The notes below the pieces were generated by a model. That model was not told where the DNA came from, did not search any database, and saw only the letters and a program-made list of their open reading frames with translations. Positions 15,424 to 23,385 of a stretch of 25,185 bases of DNA are shown piece after piece. The stretch covers positions 1 through 25,185 of the forward strand of contig CAZEFK010000108.1 of NCBI GenBank assembly GCA_964511405.1, given 5' to 3'. Origin of the DNA: CAZEFK01 sp964511405. GTDB taxonomy: Bacteria > Pseudomonadota > Alphaproteobacteria > Elsterales > Elsteraceae. Both the position numbers and the translations under genes were made by a program. The number at the start of each line of letters is the position of its first letter. Positions within the stretch are counted from its first letter, which is position 1.

Positions 15424-16874
15424 CCACGCCGCTCGAACGCCTCGCCCGCAACGGCCGATTGGACAGGTTTTTCATCGACGGTGACTGGCGCGCGCCGCGG
15501 GGCACGGCCGAGGGCGTCGTGATCAATCCGGCCACGGAAGCGGCCGTGGCCCGGTTTCCGCTCGGAAATGGCGAGGACGTGGACGCGGCCGTATCGGCCG
15601 CCCGCCGAGCATTCGCCACCTGGAGCCGCACCAAGCCGGAATATCGCGCGGGTTTGCTCGATCGCCTGCGGGCGCTGCTCGAACTGCGCAGCGAACTGCT
15701 TGCTCAATGTCTGACCCTCGAAATGGGCGCGGCGATCGGATATGCGCGCGCCGCGCAGGTGCCGCTGGCGATCGCCCATGTGAGGGTCGCTCGCGAGGTG
15801 CTGACAACCTTTCCCTTCGTCCAGCAGCGCGGCCACACGGCCGTCTCCTACGAACCGATCGGTGTCTGCGCGCTGATCACGCCATGGAACTGGCCGCTCT
15901 ACCAGATCACCGCAAAGGTCGCGCCGGCGCTCGCCGCCGGCTGCACCGTCGTGCTGAAGCCAAGCGAGCTGTCGCCGTTGAGCGCTCTCCTGTTCGCCGA
16001 GGCGGTCGAGGACGCCGGCTTCCCGGCCGGTGTCTTCAACCTCGTCAACGGCGATGGTGGAGGCGTCGGCGCCGGCCTTGCGTCCCACGCGGATATCGAC
16101 ATGGTCTCGATTACCGGCTCCACGGCTGCGGGTATTGCAGTGGCCCGGGCAGCCGCCGCCACGGTCAAGCGCGTCGCGCAGGAACTCGGCGGCAAGTCGC
16201 CGAATGTCGTCCTGCCGGATGCCGATCTTGATCGCGCCGTTTCTCTGGGCACAGCCGCTGCTTTCCGCAATCTCGGCCAGTCATGCAGTGCCCCGACGCG
16301 GATGATCGTACCGCGCGCGCTGCTTTCTCAGGTCGAGGCTATTGCCAAGCGGGCCGCAGAAGACATCGTCGTCGGCGATCCTCTCTCGGAGACCACGACG
16401 CATGGTGCGATCGCGAACCGTGCCCAATTCGACCGAATCCAAAGCATGATCGGCATCGGCATTTCGGAAGGCGCCAAGATCGTCACCGGCGGACCGGGCC
16501 GTCCCATCGGGCTGGAGGCCGGGCTCTATGTCAAACCGACGATTTTTTCCGAAGTACGCACACGCATGCGCATCGCCCAAGAGGAGATCTTCGGCCCGGT
16601 TCTTTGCATCATCCCGTACGAAACGATCGACGAGGCCGTCACCATAGCCAACGACACCGTCTATGGCCTCGGGGCGCATGTGCAGGGCAAAGACATGGAT
16701 CTCGTCAAGGACGTCGCGTCCCGGATCTGCGCCGGCCAAGTGCATCTCAACTACCCGGCGTGGGATCCTCACGCTCCGTTTGGCGGCTTCAAGCAATCAG
16801 GAAACGGCCGAGAGTATGGCCTTGAGGGCATGTTGGAGTATCTCGAGGTCAAATCCACGCTTGGCTATTTCTAG
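15420..16874 (+). CDS. NAD(P)-dependent aldehyde dehydrogenase
   Basis: The 484-residue protein is full length for the superfamily. Key residues are Asn157 in ITPWNWPLYQ, the SITGST nucleotide-binding segment (230-235), the general base Glu255 in AQELGGKSPNVVL and the catalytic Cys289 in NLGQSCSAPTR. EEIFGPVL and PFGGFKQSGNGREYG lie near the C-terminus. It would oxidise an amine-derived aldehyde to its acid, as PuuC does in the putrescine pathway. ATG 15420 overlaps the oxidase 2 stop by four bases, so both are made together. It ends the plus-strand catabolic block and is followed by a hairpin shared with the convergent cupin gene. Confidence 0.95.
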   Translation: MTTPLERLARNGRLDRFFIDGDWRAPRGTAEGVVINPATEAAVARFPLGNGEDVDAAVSAARRAFATWSRTKPEYRAGLLDRLRALLELRSELLAQCLTLEMGAAIGYARAAQVPLAIAHVRVAREVLTTFPFVQQRGHTAVSYEPIGVCALITPWNWPLYQITAKVAPALAAGCTVVLKPSELSPLSALLFAEAVEDAGFPAGVFNLVNGDGGGVGAGLASHADIDMVSITGSTAAGIAVARAAAATVKRVAQELGGKSPNVVLPDADLDRAVSLGTAAAFRNLGQSCSAPTRMIVPRALLSQVEAIAKRAAEDIVVGDPLSETTTHGAIANRAQFDRIQSMIGIGISEGAKIVTGGPGRPIGLEAGLYVKPTIFSEVRTRMRIAQEEIFGPVLCIIPYETIDEAVTIANDTVYGLGAHVQGKDMDLVKDVASRICAGQVHLNYPAWDPHAPFGGFKQSGNGREYGLEGMLEYLEVKSTLGYF

Positions 16875-16893
16875 CTGGGCGCAGGACGAGGGC

Positions 16894-16924
16894 AGAGCAG
16901 TTTCGGAAAGTCCGAAGCCGCTCT
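16894..16924. terminator. Hairpin between convergent aldehyde dehydrogenase and cupin genes
   Basis: AGAGC (16894-16898) pairs with GCTCT (16920-16924), and TTCGGA pairs with TCCGAA around an AAG loop, with a small internal loop between the two stems. It lies in the 72-base gap between convergent genes, where a bidirectional terminator is expected. No strong T tract follows. Confidence 0.45.
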
Positions 16925-16946
16925 GTTCCGCAACGGCCGCCCGCGA

Positions 16947-17300
16947 TCAGGAGACGACGACGTAGATCTTGCGCACGGTCTCGATCGTCTTCCAGACGCC
17001 GACGAAGCCAGGTTTCATCACGAAGCTGTCGCCTGCCCGGTAGATGACCGGCTCGCCGCCCCTGGGCGTCAGTTCGACGACGCCGGCGAGGAGGTGACAG
17101 AATTCGTAGGTTTCACCCTTGATCGAGTGGGTCACGCCCGGGGTCGCCTCCCAAACGCCGGTTTTCACGGCGCCATCCTTGGATTCATCCATCTGCCAGC
17201 TCTTGAAATGGGGATCGCCGGAAATGAGGCGTTCGGGCGTGGGTACGGCTTCCTTCGGTGCGAAGGTCGGGTCGTGTTCGATTTTCTGGATATAAGTCAT
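16947..17300 (-). CDS. Small cupin-domain protein
   Basis: The 117-residue protein is a single cupin barrel of the Cupin_3 type. GVWEATPGVTHSIKGETYEFCHLLAGVVELTPRGGEPVIYRAGDSFVMKPGFVGVWKT covers both cupin motifs (about 48-105), with the typical WE...E.C...G...L pattern and FVMKPGF. Such proteins are common beside amine and amino-acid catabolism genes, as small metal-dependent enzymes or ligand-sensing accessories. The precise reaction is unknown. AAGGA sits seven bases before ATG 17300. It converges on the aldehyde dehydrogenase gene and has its own AT-rich upstream region containing three dyads. Confidence 0.88.
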   Translation of the reverse strand: MTYIQKIEHDPTFAPKEAVPTPERLISGDPHFKSWQMDESKDGAVKTGVWEATPGVTHSIKGETYEFCHLLAGVVELTPRGGEPVIYRAGDSFVMKPGFVGVWKTIETVRKIYVVVS

Positions 17301-17605
17301 GGGCTATCCTTTACTAGCTCGATCCTGAAGCAGAACGGAGCCTCATGGAAACATTGTCTGAGCTAGCGCCAATGTTAGTAGAGAGATCAGTCTCATTGAT
17401 GCTGTATAACAGCAAAAATCAGGCGAAAAGTGCGTTCAGGGCTGTCGATTAAGCAAATCATGCGGGCGCCGCCGCATGATCGTCGCCTCCGTCAAGCTCT
17501 CCCCGGGGGCGGCCAATCCAATATGGGCACCGATCGGCGTCCCGTCGATCGCCGACGGATATCCGGTTGCCGCCCGGACGTTGGGTCCGACAGGAGGTGA
17601 TAGCC
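17301..17605. other. AT-rich intergenic control region between cupin and small exported protein
   Basis: This 305-base gap has no convincing gene. The left half (17301-17460) is far more AT-rich than the window and should hold the cupin promoter on the minus strand. The right half (17461-17605) returns to high GC and ends with AGGAGGTGA, the ribosome site of the plus-strand gene at 17606. Short frames crossing this half lack coding character or family resemblance. Confidence 0.5.
17350..17414 (-). promoter_or_regulatory. Three dyads upstream of the cupin gene
   Basis: Three inverted repeats lie within 65 bases: AACATTG-13 bases-CAATGTT (17350-17376), GAGA-6-TCTC (17381-17394) and the perfect TGCTGT-ATA-ACAGCA (17400-17414). 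The first has arm centres 20 bases apart, two helical turns, as in many operators. They lie 50-115 bases upstream of the cupin ATG. The binding protein is unknown. Confidence 0.45.
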
Positions 17606-17836
17606 ATGGTGCCGATGAAATATCGCCTGGCTCTGGTCGCGATCCTGGCGTCGCTGGCTGGGGCTTGCGCGCAGGACGCCCGGCCGACCGGCGACAGCGG
17701 CACGCCGAGCCTAGCGGGGACGGGCCTGGCAGGGACGGGCCACGCGGTCGCCGGCAAGCCGGCCAACAAGCCGATCTGCGCCGGTGGCATGACGCCCGAC
17801 TGCGAGCCGCTGCCGGACATCATCCTTCGGCGCTGA
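17606..17836 (+). CDS. Small exported protein, possible lipoprotein
   Basis: The 76-residue product begins MVPMKYRLALVAILASLAGAC, a basic start plus hydrophobic core ending in a Cys at 21. This suggests signal peptidase II processing, although the position three before the Cys is Ala rather than Leu. The mature part is short and Gly/Pro-rich, with a GTGLAGTGHAVAG stretch and two more Cys (ICAGGMTPDC). ATG 17606 has a near-perfect ribosome site, AGGAGGTGA (17592-17600), five bases upstream, which supports genuine translation. It is convergent with the serine protease gene 22 bases downstream. I do not recognise a family. Confidence 0.65.
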   Translation: MVPMKYRLALVAILASLAGACAQDARPTGDSGTPSLAGTGLAGTGHAVAGKPANKPICAGGMTPDCEPLPDIILRR

Positions 17837-17858
17837 GCTGCCGGTGCCGGCTGGTCGG

Positions 17859-18974
17859 TCAGGTGTAGCGCCGCCCCTCATGCACGCCCGTGTTCAAGTA
17901 GTGGCGCAACGGGTCGATGTGAGCGGCCGCGATGTCGGGGTTCAATTGGTCGTATTTGGCGATGCTGAACTGGGCGCTGGGATCCCGCCCTTCCTGCCAG
18001 CCGGTGGTGGCAAAGTGCACCAGCGGGTTCAGGCCGGCGGCAGCCACGTCCGGATTGTGCGCCAGATACCAGGCCGTGTTGAACAGCTGGTTCGGGTTGC
18101 GCCCTTCCTTCCAGCCGTTGTCCAGGAAGTGCCGCTCGGGGTCGCCACACGGATTCAATGATCGCGACACATCCGGATTGTTCTGGAGGTAGTAGGCCGC
18201 GTCGAAGTCCAGGCCGTCCGTCGCGGTCGGCGTGACCGTCGCCGCTGTGCTGGACATCTTCCACAGGTCGCTGTCGGACGCGATCCAACTGTTGATCTGG
18301 CTGATATCGTCGGGCGTCAGCCGAACACCGTAGAGGCCGGTCGAAACCAGGCCGACAACCGTGTTCTGCGGCGCCAAGTCCGTGCCGGCATTGTACCAGA
18401 GCGGTCCGCCGCTGTCGCCGGGATGGGTTCTCAGGGTGATGTCGTCGAGCACGCTGTAGCTCGGGTCGGGCCCGACGCTGCCGCTGCGGTCGATCTGACC
18501 CCAGTTCGCCCCATATAGATAGTTCCAATAATACGGATAGGCGGGATAGCCATCGATCCGGACGGTGCCGGTGCCGAAGTTCGACGCCATCTGGAACCAG
18601 GTGGGAAAGGTCGTCGCGAAATCGATGACGGCGAAATCGAGTTGCGATTGCGATTTCTCCAGGCGACCGCCGCTATTGTCGACCTGGTTGTAGTGCAGCC
18701 GCCAGGCACCCTGGACCGGGGCCGTGCCGGAATAGAGCGGATCGTCGACCCCGTCGTAGCCCGGATAAGCCAGGATGCTGCTCGCGGTGCTGCCGGTATC
18801 GGAGTCCCAGACCATGTGCGCCGCGGTCAGGATGGTGTGCGGGCCGATGATGACGCCCGACCCGCGGGCCTGCCACATCGAGCCAAGCCCGTCCGTATTG
18901 GTCTCCAGCAGCACGATTTCGGGGAATGGGGCGTAGGTAGCCGTGCTCGACGCGAGCGCGGTAGTCTCGGTCAT
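17859..18974 (-). CDS. Trypsin/V8-like serine protease with C-terminal NPDV/EGR repeats (copy 2 of tandem pair)
   Basis: The 371-residue protein has a chymotrypsin-fold protease domain (about 15-235). The His is at 53 (TILTAAH), a candidate Asp at 113 or 118 (QLDFAVID), and the nucleophile Ser188 in HPGDSGGPLW. After a Thr-rich linker come three repeats of about 35-40 residues (from about 256): FDAAYYLQNNPDV...GWKEGRNP, FNTAWYLAHNPDV...GWQEGRDP and FSIAKYDQLNPDI...GVHEGRR. There is no N-terminal signal peptide or membrane segment, yet this protease type normally acts outside the cytoplasm. The repeats resemble those of proteins thought to leave by type I secretion, but no RTX nonapeptides are present. 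ATG 18974 has GGAG upstream. It follows its paralogue at 19137 in the same orientation, 162 bases apart. Confidence 0.88.
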   Translation of the reverse strand: MTETTALASSTATYAPFPEIVLLETNTDGLGSMWQARGSGVIIGPHTILTAAHMVWDSDTGSTASSILAYPGYDGVDDPLYSGTAPVQGAWRLHYNQVDNSGGRLEKSQSQLDFAVIDFATTFPTWFQMASNFGTGTVRIDGYPAYPYYWNYLYGANWGQIDRSGSVGPDPSYSVLDDITLRTHPGDSGGPLWYNAGTDLAPQNTVVGLVSTGLYGVRLTPDDISQINSWIASDSDLWKMSSTAATVTPTATDGLDFDAAYYLQNNPDVSRSLNPCGDPERHFLDNGWKEGRNPNQLFNTAWYLAHNPDVAAAGLNPLVHFATTGWQEGRDPSAQFSIAKYDQLNPDIAAAHIDPLRHYLNTGVHEGRRYT

Positions 18975-19136
18975 CCTTGGAACTCCGCGTGCTCTCGCTG
19001 CTCGACCGGCCTTGCGCCGGCGAGCGGGCTCCATTTTGGTTGCGGGCGTTGCGGGGCTGACTATGTCTGATCCGCGCTGGCGCTTCAATATCGCTTTAAG
19101 CGTATTTATCGGGCTTTTTCGCGGCGCGGATGCAGC

Positions 19137-20273
19137 TCAGATGTAGCGCCGGCCTTCGCGCGCCCCGGTGTTCAGGTAGTGATGCAGTGGGTCGATGGCG
19201 GCGGCGGCGATATCGGGATTGAGCCGGTCGTACGTCGCGATGCTGAACTGCGCGCTGGGGTCGCGGCCTTCGCGCCAGCCGGTCGTCGCGAAATGCACCA
19301 GGGGATCGAGGCCGGCGGCGGCGACGTCGGGATTGTGCGCCAGATACCAGGCGGAGTTGAACAGCTGGTCGGGATTGCGCCCCTCCTTCCAGCCATTGCC
19401 GAGATAGTGGCGCTCGGGATCGAGGGCCTGGCCCGCATTGATGGCGTTGGCGACGTCGGGATTGGCTTCCAGGTACCAGGCGGCGTCGAAGTCCAGGGCG
19501 TCGGTCTTGGTCGGCGCCACGGAGGTGGCTCCGGGGGTGCCGGTCCACAGGCTCGCGTCCTGCGCGATCCAGCTGTTGATCTGGTTGATGTCGGCCTGGG
19601 TCAGCTGCACGCTGTAGCCGCCACTGAAGCCGCCGGTCGAGACCAGGCCGACGACCGTGTTCTGAGGGCTTGCGCCGGTGCCGGCGTTGTACCACAGCGG
19701 GCCGCCGCTATCACCCGGGATGGGCGACAGGCTGAGATTGTCGAGCACGCTATAGGTCGGATCCGCTTGGACAGTCCCGCTGCGGTTGACCTGCTGCCAA
19801 TTGATCGAGGAGGACGAGAAGACGCTGGTCACGACCGGATAGCCGTCGATCCGCACCGTGCCGCCGCCGAAGTTCGGCGCCATCTGGAACCAAGTCGGAA
19901 AGGTACCGGCATAGTCGAGCACCGCGAAGTCCAACTGCGACTGCGACGGGCTGATCTGGTCGCCAGTATCGACGATCTGGTTGTAATGCAACCGCCACGA
20001 GCCCGCCACCGGCGCGGTCCCGGTATAAAGCGGATCGCCGGAGCCGTTATAGCCGGGAAAGGCCAGGATGCTCGATGCATCCGTGCCGGTATCGGAATCC
20101 CACACCACATGCGCGGCGGTCAGGATGGTATGGGGACCGATGATGACACCCGATCCCCGGACCGTCGGCAGCGAGTCGCTGCCGTCGAGATTGTCCTCCA
20201 GCAGCACGATCTCGGGGAACGGGGTCGTCGTTGCCGTGCTCGCGCCCAGCGCGAGAGCGGTCGGGTCGGTCAT
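19137..20273 (-). CDS. Trypsin/V8-like serine protease with C-terminal NPDV/EGR repeats (copy 1 of tandem pair)
   Basis: The 378-residue protein is a close paralogue of the protease downstream of it. His55 is in TILTAAH, Asp115 or 120 in QLDFAVLD, and Ser189 in IPGDSGGPLW. RGSGVIIGPHTILTAAH is identical in both copies, and so are long parts of the repeats. Three C-terminal repeats (from about 261) carry YLEANPDV/NGWKEGRNP, YLAHNPDVAAAGLDPL/TGWREGRDP and YDRLNPDIAAA/TGAREGRR. It likewise lacks a signal peptide. ATG 20273 is preceded by the same GGAGTTCC sequence as the other copy, supporting both starts and a duplication that included the leader. The target protein is unknown. No transporter or inhibitor gene is beside the pair. 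Confidence 0.88.
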   Translation of the reverse strand: MTDPTALALGASTATTTPFPEIVLLEDNLDGSDSLPTVRGSGVIIGPHTILTAAHVVWDSDTGTDASSILAFPGYNGSGDPLYTGTAPVAGSWRLHYNQIVDTGDQISPSQSQLDFAVLDYAGTFPTWFQMAPNFGGGTVRIDGYPVVTSVFSSSSINWQQVNRSGTVQADPTYSVLDNLSLSPIPGDSGGPLWYNAGTGASPQNTVVGLVSTGGFSGGYSVQLTQADINQINSWIAQDASLWTGTPGATSVAPTKTDALDFDAAWYLEANPDVANAINAGQALDPERHYLGNGWKEGRNPDQLFNSAWYLAHNPDVAAAGLDPLVHFATTGWREGRDPSAQFSIATYDRLNPDIAAAAIDPLHHYLNTGAREGRRYI

Positions 20274-20432
20274 CCGCGGAACTCCGCGCGCTCTCGCTCC
20301 GGCCCGGCACCAGCCAGGCACCGGATGGACGGGCGCCCTTGTGATTGCCCGCCCACTATGTTCGGGTTGCCTCGCTGTTGCAACCTCGCTTAATTCAAAG
20401 TCACACGACAGCCTGGGCGAGCGATCGGCCCG

Positions 20433-20464
20433 CGATCACCGGACCGTCCGATCACCGGACCGTC
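20433..20464. repeat. Tandem 16-bp direct repeat at a gene end
   Basis: CGATCACCGGACCGTC occurs twice in a row (20433-20448 and 20449-20464). The second copy contains the stop codon of the minus-strand gene at 20452, so the repeat duplicates the gene end plus stop. Slippage would leave the protein unchanged. Confidence 0.85.
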
Positions 20465-20832
20465 GTGGTCGTCGTCGTGACGCTGTTCGGGACCGGGAGC
20501 GGCGGCGGGAGGGGCAGCGGGGTCACTTCCTGCCGATAGGTCGACCGCAGCGACCCGTCGACGCCGCGGACGTCGGTCCGCGTGGTCAGGACGTTGCCGC
20601 CGCCGCTGGGCTCGATCCACTGGCGCGTCACCGTCTCGGTCCCATACGGATCGACCGAGCGCTCCACGCGGGTGGTGGCGCCGAGGGGTGGTTCCGGCGC
20701 GGCCACGGCGGGGGGCGGCAACGGCGCCGGGCCCAGGGTGGTCGTCGTGGACTGATAGGTCGTGGTCTGGGCCGCTGCGGCACCGGTCAATGCCGTCGCG
20801 ATCGCCGCTGCGGCGAGCCATGCCTTGGCCAT
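20452..20832 (-). CDS. Thr/Pro-rich exported protein of unknown function
   Basis: The 126-residue product has a Sec signal peptide, MAKAWLAAAAIATALTGAAAAQ, with cleavage likely after residue 21. The mature part opens with TTTYQSTTTTLGPAPLPPP, and a central region follows (about 55-105) with RVERSVDPYGTETVTRQWIEPSGG and RTDVRGVDGSLRSTYRQEVTP. It ends in Pro-rich and poly-Thr segments. The central part could be a small folded domain; the ends look like disordered linkers. ATG 20832 has AGGAGA eight bases upstream. It lies downstream of neither a partner nor an operon and is separated from the protease gene by 178 bases. Function unknown; a periplasmic or surface location is inferred. Confidence 0.7.
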   Translation of the reverse strand: MAKAWLAAAAIATALTGAAAAQTTTYQSTTTTLGPAPLPPPAVAAPEPPLGATTRVERSVDPYGTETVTRQWIEPSGGGNVLTTRTDVRGVDGSLRSTYRQEVTPLPLPPPLPVPNSVTTTTTTVR

Positions 20833-21023
20833 ATCATGCTCTCCTGTAGCGCGCCGCATTCAAGGCGGCACGCCTACTCAACTGCAATTGCTCGGCGCTT
20901 GTTCCGCATTGGCCGGATCGGCGGCACCCGGACAGCGGCAATCCGTCGCGGCAGATTGCGGGAAGGCGCGCGCGGCTTTTTCGCGTATTCGATGGATACC
21001 CTAGAATGGGGCGATAAGGCGGT

Positions 21024-21656
21024 ATGGACGGTTTCTGGATTTGGATCGCACCCGACGTGCCCGGGGACGCGCAGGCGTGGCTGCGTCCCGCACTGCTGTG
21101 CCTGCCTCAGGTGCTGCCCGTCGAGGTGCTGGGCCGCGCTTGTATCCGCAGCTCGCTGATTTTCCGCGACGCCATGCGCAAGCTGGGTCACCGCGCGACC
21201 GTCGAGGTTTGCGACCTGCTGGTCGAACAGGACGGGCGGTTCCAGCGGGTCGGCACGCCACTCGAAGGCCAGCCTGTGGCCGACGGATTCTGGAGCGGAC
21301 ACATCGTCACGATCGTCGACGGCATCCTGGTCGACACCACGGTCTGGCAGGCCGACGCCGCCCGCGAGGGGCTGGTGCCCGCGGTTGCGGCCGTCCGGCG
21401 GTCACCGTTGACTCCGGTACCCGAGGCGCATTTCGGCCCCGGCCTGTCGCTCCGCTGGTTCTTCGGCGTCCGCAACGAGACCTGGAAGAGCACGGGCGAC
21501 GCCAATCCGGCCTCGCGCCGGCCACTGGTCGAGGCGCTCATCGATCGCATCCGGACCGCCGAGCCGCGGCGTCCGTCGCCGGACACGGGCCGCGGCCCGC
21601 TGACCCGCGCCGTCCGCGGGCCGCTGACGACGATCAGGCCGACCGGGCGGGAGTGA
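21024..21656 (+). CDS. Unknown protein with possible papain/transglutaminase-like Cys-His-Asp centre
   Basis: The 210-residue protein has no signal peptide. Cys40 sits at the start of a helix-like segment (GRACIRSSLIFRDAMRKLGH), His93 is in GFWSGHIVTIV and Asp104 in LVDTTVWQ. This spacing and order (Cys, then His and Asp on adjacent strands) resemble transglutaminase/NlpC-type papain folds, and the GH-IV-V-D-LVD-T pattern is typical. I treat this as a fold guess. The C-terminal 50 residues are Arg/Pro-rich and probably disordered. TAGAAT (21002-21007) could be a -10 element and AAGGCGG a ribosome site before ATG 21024. Its end overlaps the convergent exporter gene by 23 bases. Confidence 0.65.
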   Translation: MDGFWIWIAPDVPGDAQAWLRPALLCLPQVLPVEVLGRACIRSSLIFRDAMRKLGHRATVEVCDLLVEQDGRFQRVGTPLEGQPVADGFWSGHIVTIVDGILVDTTVWQADAAREGLVPAVAAVRRSPLTPVPEAHFGPGLSLRWFFGVRNETWKSTGDANPASRRPLVEALIDRIRTAEPRRPSPDTGRGPLTRAVRGPLTTIRPTGRE

Positions 21657-23031
21657 CCTCGACCAGGCGCAGGCCACTGACCACGGCGGCCGCCGCGGCG
21701 ACGGCGGCGCCGGCCAGGATCGCCGCCGCGGTCCCCGCGACGGGTCCGCCGGCCACGCCGAAGATCAGCGCCACCATGGCGGCGCCGGTGGTCTGACCCA
21801 ACAGGCGCGCCGTCGACAGCACGCCGCTGGCAGCCCCGCTGCGTTCGCGCGGCGCGCTGCTCATCAAGGTGCGGTTGTTGGGCGACTGGAACAGGGCGAA
21901 GCCAGTGCCGCACAGGGCCATGCGCCAGGCAATGCCGGCGACCGAGGCCGACGCCGGCAGCGTCGCCAGCAGCATCAGCCCGACGCTCAGCAAGGCCAGA
22001 CCCAGGCTCCCCAGCACGCCGACCCGATAGCGGTCGGCGAGCCGGCCGGCGATGGGCGCCGTGACGGCGCTCGCCAGCGGCCACGGCGTCATCAGCAGGC
22101 CGGTGTCGACTTGGCTGCGGCCGAGCACGTCCTGAAAATAGAACGGCAGGCTGACCTGCCCCAGAGTGGCCGCCGCAAACGAACAGACCGCGGTCACGAC
22201 GGACAGCGAGAACAGCGGGCGGCGGAACAGGTCGACCGCGATCATCGGCAGGACCAGGCGGGTCTGCCGGCGCACCAGGACGACGCCCAGGGCGGCGGCC
22301 GCGCCCAGTTCGGCCACGACACCGGCCACCGGCTCGCCATGGCCGAGCCCGTCGATGCTGGCGATCAGCAGGCCGAAGGTCGCGGCACTCAGGATCGCGC
22401 TGGGCAGATCGAAGGGATGCGGCAGCCGGGGTGACGCCGGCAGCCAGCGCAGCGCCATCGCGATCGCCAGGGCGCCGATCGGCAGGTTGACCCCGAACAG
22501 CCAGGGCCATGGCAGGACCGACAGGATGCCCGAGGCGATGGTGGGCCCGGCCGCTGCCGTCGTCGACACCACCAGCGCCAGCATGCCGATGCCCCGGCCC
22601 AGCTGCGCGCGCGGATGGACGGTGCGCACCAGGGCGCCGTTGACGCTCATGATCCCGGCCGCGCCCAGCCCCTGCACGACGCGCGCGGCGACCAGCACCG
22701 GCAGCGACGGCGCCAGGGCGCAGGCGAGGGACGCCACGGTGAACAGACACAGGCCGGTGCGGTAGACGCGGCGGTAGCCATGGATGTCGCCCAGGGACGA
22801 CAGCGGCAGCAGGCACAGCACGATGGCCAGCTGATAGGCATTGACGACCCAGATCGATGCCGCGGCGTCGGCGTGGAGGTCGCGGGCCATGGTCGGCAGC
22901 GCCACGTTGGCGATCGAGCCGTCCAGCACGGCCAGGATCGTGGCGAGCATTACGGTGGTCATCGCCCAGCGCCGCTCGGGCATGGGCAGGCCGTCGGCGG
23001 TCGCCGCCGGTTGCGGTGCAGCAAGGGTCAT
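21634..23031 (-). CDS. MFS drug exporter of the DHA2 (EmrB/QacA) type
   Basis: The 465-residue inner-membrane protein opens with MLATILAVLDGSIANVALPTMARDL, the hallmark first helix of the DHA2 family. It continues with the loop motif PLSSLGDIHGYRRVYRTGL and the antiporter-like ARVVQGLGAAGIMSVNGALVR. Hydrophobic segments run to the end, consistent with about 14 helices. Such proteins expel drugs or metabolites in exchange for protons. ATG 23031 is preceded by GGTGAGG, and the longer open frame upstream adds no family sequence. No TetR/MarR regulator or membrane-fusion partner is adjacent, so the substrate and control are unknown. Its 3' end overlaps the convergent gene at 21024-21656. Confidence 0.93.
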   Translation of the reverse strand: MTLAAPQPAATADGLPMPERRWAMTTVMLATILAVLDGSIANVALPTMARDLHADAAASIWVVNAYQLAIVLCLLPLSSLGDIHGYRRVYRTGLCLFTVASLACALAPSLPVLVAARVVQGLGAAGIMSVNGALVRTVHPRAQLGRGIGMLALVVSTTAAAGPTIASGILSVLPWPWLFGVNLPIGALAIAMALRWLPASPRLPHPFDLPSAILSAATFGLLIASIDGLGHGEPVAGVVAELGAAAALGVVLVRRQTRLVLPMIAVDLFRRPLFSLSVVTAVCSFAAATLGQVSLPFYFQDVLGRSQVDTGLLMTPWPLASAVTAPIAGRLADRYRVGVLGSLGLALLSVGLMLLATLPASASVAGIAWRMALCGTGFALFQSPNNRTLMSSAPRERSGAASGVLSTARLLGQTTGAAMVALIFGVAGGPVAGTAAAILAGAAVAAAAAVVSGLRLVEVTPARSA

Positions 23032-23136
23032 GCCCTCACCGTAGCGGCCCGGTGCGCGGGCGCAAATGGCGCGCGGCGCAGGGACCCATGCTCCGGAACC
23101 GGAACCTCCGGCGCGCGGGGGGCGTTGCCGGCCATC

Positions 23137-23274
23137 ATGGCACCGGAATCGCCGCACCTGCCGCCGACCGAAGCCCGCCAAGGGGCGACACCGCATGTCA
23201 CGCGGTACGTGCTGGGCTTCGGCCTGGCGCTGGTCGTGTTGGCCTTCGTGATCGCCTTCGTGCTGATCCGCTAG
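23137..23274 (+). CDS. Small single-pass membrane protein
   Basis: A 45-residue frame from ATG 23137 has a polar N-terminal half and a strongly hydrophobic C-terminal helix (about residues 24-44, YVLGFGLALVVLAFVIAFVL) ending in Ile-Arg. That pattern predicts one membrane anchor. The ribosome site is weak. It is divergent from the exporter gene (start 23031), with 105 bases between, and a hairpin follows its stop. No family is recognised; the clean hydrophobic segment is the main reason for calling it. Confidence 0.5.
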   Translation: MAPESPHLPPTEARQGATPHVTRYVLGFGLALVVLAFVIAFVLIR

Positions 23275-23294
23275 CTCGGATTTGGCCCCGGATT

Positions 23295-23312
23295 TCGGCC
23301 GTGTTCGGCCGA
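23295..23312 (+). terminator. Hairpin after the small membrane protein gene
   Basis: TCGGCCG (23295-23301) and CGGCCGA (23306-23312) form a perfect seven-pair stem with a TGTT loop, 21 bases after the stop at 23274. A T-rich but interrupted stretch follows, so it may be a weak terminator. Confidence 0.4.
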
Positions 23313-23385
23313 TGGTTACGATTTGTTAGTAATAATCGGGCACCTCTTGGGACACCGTTGCGCGGCCTGTCCTAGGGTTCCTCCG

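Noticed and set aside
17458..17823. Minus-strand 121-residue frame overlapping the small exported protein
   Set aside because: No ribosome site or family resemblance, whereas the plus-strand gene has AGGAGGTGA and a signal peptide.
17859..20273. RTX-type calcium-binding repeats in the two proteases
   Set aside because: The repeats lack the Gly-Gly-x-Gly-x-Asp nonapeptide; they are a different NPDV/EGR module.
20433..20464. CRISPR-like repeat
   Set aside because: Only two adjacent copies with no spacer; it is a simple tandem duplication.
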